DNA from: an uncultured Pseudodesulfovibrio sp.
Lineage (GTDB): Bacteria > Desulfobacterota > Desulfovibrionia > Desulfovibrionales > Desulfovibrionaceae
Direction: 5' to 3'
Assembly: GCF_963677845.1 (NCBI RefSeq)
Contig: NZ_OY782498.1
Coordinates: 3,631,001 to 3,695,000, forward strand
Length of the DNA: 64,000 nucleotides
Both the position numbers and the translations under genes were made by a program. Numbering within the stretch: the stretch's first letter is position 1; each line of letters opens with the position of its first letter. Positions 15,770 to 23,610 of this stretch are shown one piece after another. Under the pieces are notes generated by a model. That model was given only the letters and a program-made list of their open reading frames with translations, ran no database searches and was not told the origin of the DNA.

Positions 15770-17413
15770 TTATCTGCCGTCTATAGCCATGGAATTTCCC
15801 TTTGCCCCCTCTGGGTCGGCAAGCTCCATAGTCTTTTGAACTACACTGTTGTCCGGCACGAATTCCGGGACCATGGCCGCCAGCTCCGGGTGGCTGAATC
15901 TGAACAGGCGTATGGCTGGGCTGGACTCTCCATTGTCATTGATGTGTGTGAGATAAATTTCAGTATATGGAGAATTGTCTTTTGAGGAAAAGGCGAGCCA
16001 ACGAGAATTTGGCGACCAACTGTGCCAGGAATTCATGAGGTTCGTATTGGCTTTGAGTACGCGAGGAGAGCCTCCCTTGGCAGGAATAATGACCAATCGG
16101 CTGTCTGGCTGGAGCACCAATCCGGTTTTGCATTGAGTGAATACAAGCCATTTCCCGTCCGGTGAATAGCGGGGGAAGAAATTGCTCATATGATTGTGGG
16201 ATGCACCCTGAATAGGTGTGGCAGTGCCACCTTTGCCATTGTTGAAAGGGATAGAATAGAGATCGAATTGCATGGGGTATTTATCATTGGCATCAAGAAT
16301 GGTTTGCGAGGGGTCTTCGTTACGAAGTTTGCCGTTTTTGATGTCTTTTACAAGGTTGGGTTTGACTGCAGCTCTGGCAAAAGCCATCTGTTGGCCGTCC
16401 GCTGTAAAGGCTGGATTGGTTTGGACCATTGAAAGATCATTTGCGCCATTTAAAGGCAGGACTTGTTCTGTTGTGCGGTCGTAAAAGGCGATTATACCGG
16501 TTGCAGGATAAAACATTTGTGAGAAATGGAGGTCGTCGAGCATGATGAATGCCGATGATTCTCCGACCGTGGAGGCGGCATAACGACCATTTGGAGAGAA
16601 TGTGGTGAAGAGGCCCATGCTATATTGGGAAGGGCCGGGCGCCTTATAGTCGTTCCAAGAAATAATGTCGTCATCGGTGATTGAAATCGTTTTTGATATG
16701 TCCACCAAGACATACCCACCTTTATCTCCCTTGTAATCCATGTCCATGCCATATGTTTTCCCGTTTGCGGAATAAGCGTGGCAGTTGAAACAGATAGGTT
16801 GATCCTGCAGGATTATCCTTGGCCTGCCGAAGGATGAAAGGTCTCCTATGGCTATCTGACTGTCGTGAGGATTATCTTTGGCTTTTTTGAATGGCAGGCG
16901 TTTTCTCAAAAATCCGATATGTGAACCGACTTGGTCATTGGATATGGCAAAGGATGTTTTTCCTATGGAATCGAGTGTGCCTGAAGTGCTGATGCCATAA
17001 ATACTCACTTGGATAGAGGCGTTTCCGGCTGTGGATTTGATCTGTTTCCAGAGAATTTGGTTCGGAATCCAGTATGGAGTGTCGATAATGCCACGACAAA
17101 GGGGGGTGTCGTTTGCTGACAAGGCAATAAGCCATGTCGTGTGCAAGGCATCATTCCATCGGATAATGAGCGATGCTGCATCAGCCGGGACCAAGGCTCC
17201 GGGGAGGGGCTCCAGTACGGGGATTGTGGAGGGCGATTCGTCGAGCGAAAATGAGCCTATCCACTCTTTGAGAGTCTGTTTTTGAGGAAGTTGGACATCA
17301 ATTGATCTGAAGAGGGGATATGCAAATATTGGTTGAGCGAAGAAGACAGTTGCCATTATGCAAGCAGTGAGCAGAAAGAAAGAATACCGGGAGAGGCGCA
17401 GGCGTTTCGTCAT
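15770..17413 (-). CDS. Exported TolB-like beta-propeller with one c-type heme motif
   Basis: A 547-residue protein with a signal peptide (residues 1-31, cleavage before YPLF). After an N-terminal domain of about 150 residues, a single CxxCH motif (CFNCH, residues 208-212) predicts covalent heme attachment in the periplasm. Residues about 250-520 carry PD40/TolB-type propeller blades (FTTFSPNGRYAAS, PAFTADGQQMAFA, FPRYSPDGKWLVFT, HSWSPNSRWLAFS). It leads the envelope locus and is 24 bases upstream of the next gene. A heme-containing sensor or electron-transfer scaffold is inferred; no catalytic site is visible. Confidence 0.78.
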   Translation of the reverse strand: MTKRLRLSRYSFFLLTACIMATVFFAQPIFAYPLFRSIDVQLPQKQTLKEWIGSFSLDESPSTIPVLEPLPGALVPADAASLIIRWNDALHTTWLIALSANDTPLCRGIIDTPYWIPNQILWKQIKSTAGNASIQVSIYGISTSGTLDSIGKTSFAISNDQVGSHIGFLRKRLPFKKAKDNPHDSQIAIGDLSSFGRPRIILQDQPICFNCHAYSANGKTYGMDMDYKGDKGGYVLVDISKTISITDDDIISWNDYKAPGPSQYSMGLFTTFSPNGRYAASTVGESSAFIMLDDLHFSQMFYPATGIIAFYDRTTEQVLPLNGANDLSMVQTNPAFTADGQQMAFARAAVKPNLVKDIKNGKLRNEDPSQTILDANDKYPMQFDLYSIPFNNGKGGTATPIQGASHNHMSNFFPRYSPDGKWLVFTQCKTGLVLQPDSRLVIIPAKGGSPRVLKANTNLMNSWHSWSPNSRWLAFSSKDNSPYTEIYLTHINDNGESSPAIRLFRFSHPELAAMVPEFVPDNSVVQKTMELADPEGAKGNSMAIDGR

Positions 17414-17449
17414 AGTATCACCGAGTAAAAAATCTATATTGAGATTTAC

Positions 17450-17478
17450 ACAGTAACCCGGTGTGGAAAATATGGCAA
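17450..17478 (-). promoter_or_regulatory. Candidate sigma-70 promoter of the envelope locus
   Basis: Minus-strand TTGCCA (17473-17478), a 17-base spacer and TACTGT (17450-17455), about 37 bases upstream of the propeller start. The -35 matches consensus at five of six positions; the -10 is weaker. Confidence 0.4.
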
Positions 17479-17549
17479 GTTTTCCCTCTTTTTGCTCGAC
17501 GTTTGGTCAAGAAAAAGAAGCATGGGGAGAACGCTGAAAAAACGGAATA

Positions 17550-17819
17550 TTATTTGATGTAGTTGGGCAGATTCAGAAAAAGATTCGTTGTATAGGATAC
17601 CATTTTATCCATGATCCATGGGAATGCTATGAGGAGGGCGAGAAATATTGCGACAATTTTCGGGACCATGGTCAGGGTCATTTCCTGAATTTGGGTGGCA
17701 GCCTGAATGATGGAAATGATAATACCAACGACCATGCCGATACCGAGCATGGGGAGGGAAATGATCAAAGTCATCTCAATGGCTTGTCGGGCAAAGCCGA
17801 CCACAAATTCCGGAGTCAT
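17550..17819 (-). CDS. fliQ: Flagellar export apparatus protein FliQ
   Basis: Small inner-membrane component of the flagellar type III export gate, forming a spiral with FliP and FliR. From the ATG at 17819 it is 89 residues, the family's usual length (MTPEFVVGFARQAIEMTLII), with two membrane helices (about 16-36 and 53-74). A GTG three codons earlier is also possible; the GGGAG box favours the ATG. It is the last gene of the stator/switch/export operon; fliR is not adjacent, as the next genes belong to the envelope locus. Confidence 0.93.
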   Translation of the reverse strand: MTPEFVVGFARQAIEMTLIISLPMLGIGMVVGIIISIIQAATQIQEMTLTMVPKIVAIFLALLIAFPWIMDKMVSYTTNLFLNLPNYIK

Positions 17820-17856
17820 ACGACGCACTACTCCCAGGGAAGGCTTTTGTGTCCCG

Positions 17857-18624
17857 TCACTGGAACGTGTTGACCAAAGAACCTACGAGCAGGTTCCAGC
17901 CGTCGATAAGAATAAACAACAAGATTTTAAATGGCAGTGAGATCATGACCGGTGGCAACATCATCATACCCATGGCGAGTAGGATTGAGGCAACGACCAT
18001 GTCCAGAATCAGGAACGGGATGTAGATTAAAAAGCCGATGGTGAAACCGGTTTTGAGTTCTGAAATGGTGTAGGCGGCAATCAGCATCAGGGTGTTTACG
18101 TCCTCTTTTGTCTGGGGACGGTCTTCCTTGGTGATTGAGTAGAATATGGACAGGTCTTTTTCGCGGGTATGCTTGAACATGAATTCGCGGATGGGGACCT
18201 GCGCTCTGTTCAAGGCTTCTTCAAAATTGATTTGTTCATTCATGTAAGGCTGGAGAGCTGTGTCATTTACAGCTTTTCCCACGGGCATCATGATGACCAG
18301 CGTCATAAATATGGCCAGTCCTGCCAACACCTGATTGGGCGGCATCTGCTGCGTTCCCATAGCCTGACGAATGAAGTGAAAAACGATGATGATGCGAGTG
18401 AAGGAGGTCATGGTCAGCATGATTGCTGGGGCCATGGACAGGACTGTGAGCAGGAATAAAATTTCGAGTAGGGTGGATATTTCAGCAGGGTCGGCCTGTC
18501 CTGCGGCCAGTTCCATGGTCAATTTTGGAATGGTTGGAGCTTGTCCGAAAGCCAGAGCAGGGAGGAGGACGCCAGCAAGAGCGATCAGGATGAATGCCGT
18601 TATCCGGCCCCTGTTACTCTTCAT
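17857..18624 (-). CDS. fliP: Flagellar export apparatus protein FliP
   Basis: Core channel protein of the flagellar export gate, 255 residues. A signal peptide-like N-terminus (residues 1-28) precedes a periplasmic segment and four hydrophobic helices. Signature segments LTVLSMAPAIMLTMTSFTRI, FHFIRQAMGTQQMPPNQVL and KLLFILIDGWNLLVGSL-like C-terminus are present. It overlaps the end of fliO by 11 bases, indicating coupling. Confidence 0.95.
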   Translation of the reverse strand: MKSNRGRITAFILIALAGVLLPALAFGQAPTIPKLTMELAAGQADPAEISTLLEILFLLTVLSMAPAIMLTMTSFTRIIIVFHFIRQAMGTQQMPPNQVLAGLAIFMTLVIMMPVGKAVNDTALQPYMNEQINFEEALNRAQVPIREFMFKHTREKDLSIFYSITKEDRPQTKEDVNTLMLIAAYTISELKTGFTIGFLIYIPFLILDMVVASILLAMGMMMLPPVMISLPFKILLFILIDGWNLLVGSLVNTFQ

Positions 18625-19003
18625 TGTCGGTGCTCCTCTTCAGAAGTGATGCAAAACTCTTTACTGGTGTGACAGGTCCGTGTTGCGAACTGTCCGCTTC
18701 TTCTTCGTTGATCAGGGAAATACTGTTGTCAGTCACGCCGAGCAGTAAATCCTTGTCTCGATACCTGACCACGGCCACGGATTGACGATTGCCGAGCATG
18801 AGTCGGCTGATCAGGCGTGGTCCATTTTGACCGGACGAGAATGCCGCAGGGACACCGAAGCGTTTAAGCAGGTAGTAGGCCAGAAAAATGACGCCGAGCA
18901 GAAGAAACAGATAGCCGGCAGTGGTCAGGATGGTTGTTCCTGAGTCCACGGCTGGCAACTGCATGGGGGTTGCCACTGTTTCTACGACGGTCGTGTTAGC
19001 CAA
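18614..19003 (-). CDS. fliO: Flagellar biosynthesis protein FliO
   Basis: A 129-residue bitopic membrane protein that assists assembly of the FliP ring. One membrane helix (about 29-47, TAGYLFLLLGVIFLAYYLL) is followed by the conserved cytoplasmic motif RLMLGNRQSVAVVRYRDKDLLLGVT. The likely start is TTG at 19003, inside the last codons of fliN (8-base overlap); the nearest alternative is an ATG at 18964. Coupled translation with fliN would explain the rare start. Confidence 0.85.
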   Translation of the reverse strand: MANTTVVETVATPMQLPAVDSGTTILTTAGYLFLLLGVIFLAYYLLKRFGVPAAFSSGQNGPRLISRLMLGNRQSVAVVRYRDKDLLLGVTDNSISLINEEEADSSQHGPVTPVKSFASLLKRSTDNEE

Positions 19004-19565
19004 GTTGTTTCACTCGTTCGATGGGGCTGATAATATCTGTCAGCCGGATACCAAACTTTTCGTTGATGACAACGGCTTCGCCACGGGCGACCAATTTGCC
19101 GTTGACGTAAATTTCAAGAGGCTCACCAGCCAGCTTGTTCAATTCCACGACTGAACCCTGACCCAATTGGAGCAGTTCGTTGATGAGCAGTTTTGTGCGT
19201 CCGAGTTCGGCGGAAACTTCCAGAGGGATATCCAGAATGAAGTCCAGATCGCGTTTGCCCGAAGAGCTGCCGGCCTTGGCGTCTGCGCCCATATCGGGAA
19301 GCTCGTAGTCGTGGGTCTGCGTTGAAAGGAAAGCCTGTTCCTTTTCGTGTTTGACCTCTTCCTGTTCGGTGTCGGCCAGAGCAGCAGCCCATTCGTCTGC
19401 AAGGGCTTCGTCATCCTGTCCAACGTCGGCACTGCCTGCGTCTGAGGGATCGGTGATGTTTTCCAATCCACCAAGCGGATCGTCGGAGTCGACGGATGCA
19501 TCTCCATCGCCATCCAGCAGGGCGTCGGCCCATTCCTGTGCAAGTTTATCTTGATCTTCAGCCAT
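18996..19565 (-). CDS. fliN: Flagellar motor switch protein FliN
   Basis: C-ring switch component, 189 residues. The N-terminal ~100 residues are acidic and low in complexity, an extension beyond the ~137-residue E. coli protein. The C-terminal SpoA domain is clear: LGRTKLLINELLQLGQGSVV, then ELNKLAGEPLEIYVNGKLVA and RGEAVVINEKFGIRLTDII. The ATG at 19565 has GAGGTAAGA upstream and is preferred over one at 19595. Confidence 0.93.
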   Translation of the reverse strand: MAEDQDKLAQEWADALLDGDGDASVDSDDPLGGLENITDPSDAGSADVGQDDEALADEWAAALADTEQEEVKHEKEQAFLSTQTHDYELPDMGADAKAGSSSGKRDLDFILDIPLEVSAELGRTKLLINELLQLGQGSVVELNKLAGEPLEIYVNGKLVARGEAVVINEKFGIRLTDIISPIERVKQLG

Positions 19566-19650
19566 ATCTCTTACCTCGCGAAAAAAGGTGTTCACCAGTA
19601 GTGGCCGTCAAAAAAAGCGACGGTCCGAAACGGGATTTGCAAGAAGCGTG

Positions 19651-20145
19651 CTACTGGATAACCATTTCCGTTATATAGACCCTGAGCACACTGCCATTTC
19701 CGAGTATCTGGTTCAGCCTGTCAGCGATTTCCTGTTTGAGTTCAACTTTGGCTTTCATGGTGGAGAGGCCATCATATGTCTTGCTTGAAAGCAGCAGGAG
19801 CAAGGTATCTTTAACCTTGGCTTCATATTTTGCCAGAGCAGCCTGCGCGTCAGCATCGCGAACTTCAACTTCAACACCGAGTTTGAGGTATCTGCGGCCA
19901 AGCGGGTCGGCGAGGTTTACCAGAAAGACCGGCAGTGGCACGAGTTGCCCTTCCAAGTCTTCCAGCGGGGCCTGTGCATCGGTTGTTTCTTCACTGGTGG
20001 CTTCGTCATCTGGCGCGGCAAAAAACATGGTATATCCGAAGTATCCGCCAACACCCAGAGCAATCAGCACCACAAGGATGATGATCCACTTGAGCATTCC
20101 GCCTTTTTTCTTCCCTTCTTCCTGCGTCAGTTCTTCATCAGCCAT
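19651..20145 (-). CDS. fliL: Flagellar basal body-associated protein FliL
   Basis: A 164-residue bitopic inner-membrane protein that surrounds the stator and supports torque. An N-terminal cytoplasmic acidic/basic stretch leads into one membrane helix (about 20-42, LKWIIILVVLIALGVGGYFG), followed by the periplasmic domain with the family motifs LVPLPVFLVNLADPLGRRYLK and LLLLLSSKTYDGLSTMKAK. GGTGG five bases upstream selects the ATG at 20145 over a GTG at 20154. Confidence 0.93.
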   Translation of the reverse strand: MADEELTQEEGKKKGGMLKWIIILVVLIALGVGGYFGYTMFFAAPDDEATSEETTDAQAPLEDLEGQLVPLPVFLVNLADPLGRRYLKLGVEVEVRDADAQAALAKYEAKVKDTLLLLLSSKTYDGLSTMKAKVELKQEIADRLNQILGNGSVLRVYITEMVIQ

Positions 20146-20219
20146 ATCGGCCACCTTTCTTTTCTTGTTGTGTGGTTTCTATATCGCCAAATGGGGCATT
20201 TTTCCAGACAAACTTTAGA

Positions 20220-20945
20220 CTACTGGTAGCCACCAATTGGCCGTGCGGTTTTCAGAAGTATCTCTACACGGCGGTTTTTGGGAGACTCCACGGGAAAGCC
20301 TCGCTCATTTACCACCGGGAAATTGCCTCCATAGGCTGAGATCGAAAATCGTTTATTCGGGACGCCGAGGTCCACGAGATATGCGAGCACTGCCAGAGCG
20401 CGGTCTCCTGAAAGTTGCAGTGGAGTTTCCGCGTTGTCGCTCGTGTCAGTATATCCGGCAACGTTAATAGGGGCTACGGTGTGGGTCATCATGGGAACAA
20501 GCCGTGAAATAAGGAATTGTCCTTTGTCGGACAGCTCACTGGTGCCGGGGGAGAACAGGATGCCGTCGGTAAAGACTAGAGCGACCCCGTCGGGTTTGGC
20601 AAGGACATCGAGATTTGTGTCGAGGTCGGATTTGTCGATTTCTTCGGGCAGGGTGTCATCCGGGAATAGCAGGTCCTTGATGCGATCCTTTTTATCCAGC
20701 ACTTCCCATGGTTTTTCCATGAGGTCGATAACCATTCGATCCTTGACTGAAATTCGACCAGAGCCTCGCTTGTCTAGCAGGCCGAGGTCGGCGGTTGTCA
20801 GGGTCACAGTGGTCAAAATAGCGTTGTCCATTGAGGCCATCGTTAGCAGCAGCACGAAAAAAGTGAGCAAGAGGGTCATCAGGTCCGAGAACGTGACGAG
20901 CCAAAGCGCCAAAGGCGGGCATATCTCTTTTTTCTTTTTACCCAT
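20220..20945 (-). CDS. MotB-like stator protein, second copy
   Basis: A 241-residue MotB homologue: one N-terminal membrane helix with the proton-binding Asp21 in VTFSDLMTLLLTFF, a periplasmic linker, and an OmpA-like peptidoglycan-binding domain (about 115-235) with VAGYTDTSDNAETPLQLSGD and SPKNRRVEILL. It starts two bases after the first motB-like gene. Both copies keep the essential Asp, so both could form stators with the single MotA here, or the two may be a hetero-oligomeric stator pair. Confidence 0.9.
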   Translation of the reverse strand: MGKKKKEICPPLALWLVTFSDLMTLLLTFFVLLLTMASMDNAILTTVTLTTADLGLLDKRGSGRISVKDRMVIDLMEKPWEVLDKKDRIKDLLFPDDTLPEEIDKSDLDTNLDVLAKPDGVALVFTDGILFSPGTSELSDKGQFLISRLVPMMTHTVAPINVAGYTDTSDNAETPLQLSGDRALAVLAYLVDLGVPNKRFSISAYGGNFPVVNERGFPVESPKNRRVEILLKTARPIGGYQ

Positions 20946-20947
20946 AC

Positions 20948-21769
20948 CTACTCCAACTCTTTCGGGGTGGAGACATCGAATTCGAAGCCGTCCACCTTCA
21001 GGGTGTCGGTCCGTTTCTCTTCAACGGGAGCGGCTTGGATGATTTGTTCGCCCAACTGGTTGGAGCGTTTATCGAGGACAATGTCCACGCGTCTGTTGCG
21101 GCTGCGATTTTCTGCTGTATTTTGTGGATAATGGGGTCTGAATTTACCAAAGGCTTCAACCCTGAGCATGTCAGGACTCAATCCGTTGTCCAACAGATAT
21201 TGATAGATGGCAAGAGAGCGATTCAAGGAAAGTTTCCATGAAAGGTCGGGATTTTGTTGAGCGTCATCAGGTTGATAATCGAGACCGAATTCATCCCGAA
21301 GTGTTGAGGTGTGCCCGGCAAGAAGTAGCGGATAGCGCACTTGTTGCAGCATGGGCAGAAAGCCGTTCAAGGTTTCAATGCCTTCCGGGGAAAGGGTGAA
21401 ACCGTCCGGGCCGAACAGGAGTCTGGCGTTGATACTCAGGATTTGAACGAACCGGTTCGAGCGGAAGTTTATATCGTCATCAATATTTTCCCACTTGAGT
21501 TCCTTGAGCGGCTCAAGGTCCCCTGAATCCATGGGGCCGGGTTCAACTGTTTTTTTGTTGTCTTTTTTGGAAAAAACTTCATAGCTGGCTTCGTTGAAGC
21601 CGAATGTGCCGATGATGGAACCAAGGGCGACAAGTTTGCGTCGTTGGTCCACGGTGGACATGGAGACCAGCAGGATGAAGAATGTCAGCATCAGCGTCAT
21701 GACGTCCGCGAATGTAACCATCCACGGGGGAATCTCTTCGCAAACGAGCTTTTTTTCTTTTTTGGCCAT
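20948..21769 (-). CDS. motB: Flagellar motor stator protein MotB
   Basis: A 273-residue stator subunit. The membrane helix contains Asp22 in VTFADVMTLMLTFFILLVSM; the OmpA-like domain (about 140-250) shows LLLAGHTSTLRDEFG, SWKLSLNRSLAIYQYLLDNG and NRSRNRRVDIVLDKR. It follows motA by 33 bases. The longer linker distinguishes it from the second copy downstream. Confidence 0.93.
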   Translation of the reverse strand: MAKKEKKLVCEEIPPWMVTFADVMTLMLTFFILLVSMSTVDQRRKLVALGSIIGTFGFNEASYEVFSKKDNKKTVEPGPMDSGDLEPLKELKWENIDDDINFRSNRFVQILSINARLLFGPDGFTLSPEGIETLNGFLPMLQQVRYPLLLAGHTSTLRDEFGLDYQPDDAQQNPDLSWKLSLNRSLAIYQYLLDNGLSPDMLRVEAFGKFRPHYPQNTAENRSRNRRVDIVLDKRSNQLGEQIIQAAPVEEKRTDTLKVDGFEFDVSTPKELE

Positions 21770-21802
21770 GACGTGGTCCTCGGGCCTTGCGGCAACGTGT
21801 CT

Positions 21803-22564
21803 CTATTCCGAAACAATCCTGTCCTTGGGAGGCAGGTAACTGTTCAGTTTTTCTTCAATGATGCGCGGGTTTTCGCCCTTGGAAATGGACAAGATTCCTT
21901 CCATGATCATTTCCCGGAGCAGGATTTCTTCCTTGCTGCGGGCTTTGAGTTTGCCTGCCATGGGGTTGAGGATGAGGTTGGCTATGATCGCACCGTACAA
22001 GGTGGTCAGCAAGGCAACAGCCATGGCCGGACCGATGGAAGATGGGTCCGACATTGTTTGAAGCATCTGTACCAGACCGATGACAGTTCCGATCATGCCC
22101 ATGGCCGGAGCCAAGGTGCCGAGAGCCGCCACAACATCCGCACCTGTGGCGTGTCGTTCTCCAAGGTATGAAATTTCGGTTTCCAGAATTTCCTGAATGG
22201 TTTGTGGTTCCAGGCCATCAACGGTGAGCTGCAATCCTTTGCGCATGTAGTCGTCGTCGATTTCTTTGATAAGCGGTTCCAGAGAGAGAATACCTTCGCG
22301 GCGGGCGCGGTTGGCGTAATCCTTGAAGCGTTCAATGACCTCGGACGGAGCATCCAGACTGGAAAAGAACGTGTTTTTGATAACCCCGATGACGCCAATG
22401 ATGTAGTTCATGGGATAGTTGACCAGACCGGCACCGATAGTACCGCCTACAACAATAAGCAGCGACGGCACGGAAACGAAAATGATCAGGCTGGAGCCTG
22501 TCATGATAGCCGACAGCACCAGTCCGAATGAGAGAACAATGCCAATTATGGTTCCGAGATCCAT
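21803..22564 (-). CDS. motA: Flagellar motor stator protein MotA
   Basis: A 253-residue inner-membrane stator subunit with four helices (about 3-22, 30-48, 148-170, 180-200). The conserved TLAPAMGMIGTVIGLVQML segment includes the functionally important proline, and the cytoplasmic loop carries charged residues for rotor contact. It starts 22 bases after yggS, so yggS and motA share a transcript with the flagellar genes downstream. Confidence 0.95.
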   Translation of the reverse strand: MDLGTIIGIVLSFGLVLSAIMTGSSLIIFVSVPSLLIVVGGTIGAGLVNYPMNYIIGVIGVIKNTFFSSLDAPSEVIERFKDYANRARREGILSLEPLIKEIDDDYMRKGLQLTVDGLEPQTIQEILETEISYLGERHATGADVVAALGTLAPAMGMIGTVIGLVQMLQTMSDPSSIGPAMAVALLTTLYGAIIANLILNPMAGKLKARSKEEILLREMIMEGILSISKGENPRIIEEKLNSYLPPKDRIVSE

Positions 22565-22586
22565 GCCGTATCCTCTGCCTTGTTTC

Positions 22587-23294
22587 TTATACCTTCGGAG
22601 GCCGTGCCCCGAAAATTCGTGTTCCTATTCGTACAAGTGTCGCGCCTTCCTGCACTGCCGGAATGAAATCTCCGGTCATGCCCATGGACAGATGCGGCAA
22701 TCGTTTTCCCAGTTGGCTTTCCAGCGCATCCCGCAACTCTCGCAAACGGGAAAAAACAGGTCGAGCTCGCTCTGGATCATTGAAAAAAGGCGGCATTGTC
22801 ATTAAACCGACAAGGCGTACATTTTTCATTTCCATGACTTCGTCAGCCAATTCAGGCAATGAATCTACCGTAATTCCAGACTTTTGTGTTTCTCCTGCGA
22901 TATTAACCTGCAAGAGTATGTCTTGAACTACATCGAGGCTCGAAGCCTTTTTATGCAATGCTTGGGCCAGCTTACGTGAATCTACGCTGTGCACCAGTGC
23001 AAAATTCCCGGCAACGAATTTGGCTTTGTTGGATTGCAACCCACCGATAAAGTGCCAATTGACACTCAGATCGGCCAGCTCTTCCTGTTTGTTCAGGACT
23101 TCCTGAACATAGTTTTCGCCAAAGTCCACCTGACCACTTTCAACCAACGCCCGGATATCCGAGGCCGGGTGCAGTTTTGACACTGCCACCAATGAAATGT
23201 CTTCGGGCTTACGGCCTGCGGCCTTTGCGGCCTCGGCCAGGTCCTCTTTCACTTGGGCCGTTTTGTCGGCCAATTCAGTCTTTCTTGTGCTCAT
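22587..23294 (-). CDS. YggS-family PLP-binding protein
   Basis: A 235-residue pyridoxal-phosphate homeostasis protein (YggS/PLPBP/PipY), an alanine-racemase-like barrel without known catalysis that buffers PLP. The PLP-lysine is in ISLVAVSKLHPASDIRALVE near residue 40, with FGENYVQEVLNKQ, WHFIGGLQSNK, LLQVNIAGETQKSG, GLMTMPPF, and the C-terminal LSMGMTGDFIPAVQEGATLVRIG. It is the first gene after a sigma-28 promoter and is followed at 22 bases by motA. In many bacteria yggS precedes unrelated division or membrane genes, so the link to motility is positional. Confidence 0.93.
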   Translation of the reverse strand: MSTRKTELADKTAQVKEDLAEAAKAAGRKPEDISLVAVSKLHPASDIRALVESGQVDFGENYVQEVLNKQEELADLSVNWHFIGGLQSNKAKFVAGNFALVHSVDSRKLAQALHKKASSLDVVQDILLQVNIAGETQKSGITVDSLPELADEVMEMKNVRLVGLMTMPPFFNDPERARPVFSRLRELRDALESQLGKRLPHLSMGMTGDFIPAVQEGATLVRIGTRIFGARPPKV

Positions 23295-23334
23295 AACTTA
23301 TCTATGAATTCCGGGCCTTATGCTTCATTTTACT

Positions 23335-23361
23335 TTATCGGCCCAATCAATATTTAGTTTA
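23335..23361 (-). promoter_or_regulatory. Sigma-28 (FliA) promoter of the yggS-mot-fli operon
   Basis: On the minus strand TAAA (23358-23361), exactly 15 bases, then GCCGATAA (23335-23342). This equals the core of the enterobacterial FliA consensus. It lies about 40 bases upstream of the yggS ATG and drives toward the stator and export genes. Confidence 0.85.
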
Positions 23362-23564
23362 ACGAATTAATGATATTATTTTCAATCCCTAGCCACAAAC
23401 AAAGATATAGCACAGCTTTTCATGCTGTAACCACCCGAAATTTCGTTGAAATTGTGTGAAGATGGAAAAGTGTAATTTTATCAGAATTTTATGTCTAGAT
23501 TTAGTCTATAAACGATTGATTGCGGCATGGCTTTTGTGGAGGCAGAAAACTGGGGTGGAATAAA
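23362..23564. other. AT-rich intergenic region
   Basis: The part of the 316-base gap (23295-23610) between the sigma-28 promoter and the terminator. I see only a small ACAGC/GCTGT dyad near 23410-23427 and no reading frame with a ribosome-binding site. Confidence 0.5.
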
Positions 23565-23589
23565 GAAAGGCCGGATATTCCGGCCTTTC
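23565..23589 (-). terminator. Terminator of the Tat-HD gene
   Basis: GAAAGGCCGGA and TCCGGCCTTTC form an 11-bp stem with a 3-base loop, followed on the minus strand by TTTATTCC. It lies 22 bases past the stop. Confidence 0.88.
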
Positions 23590-23610
23590 AGTCTGTTTTA
23601 TGAATATCCG

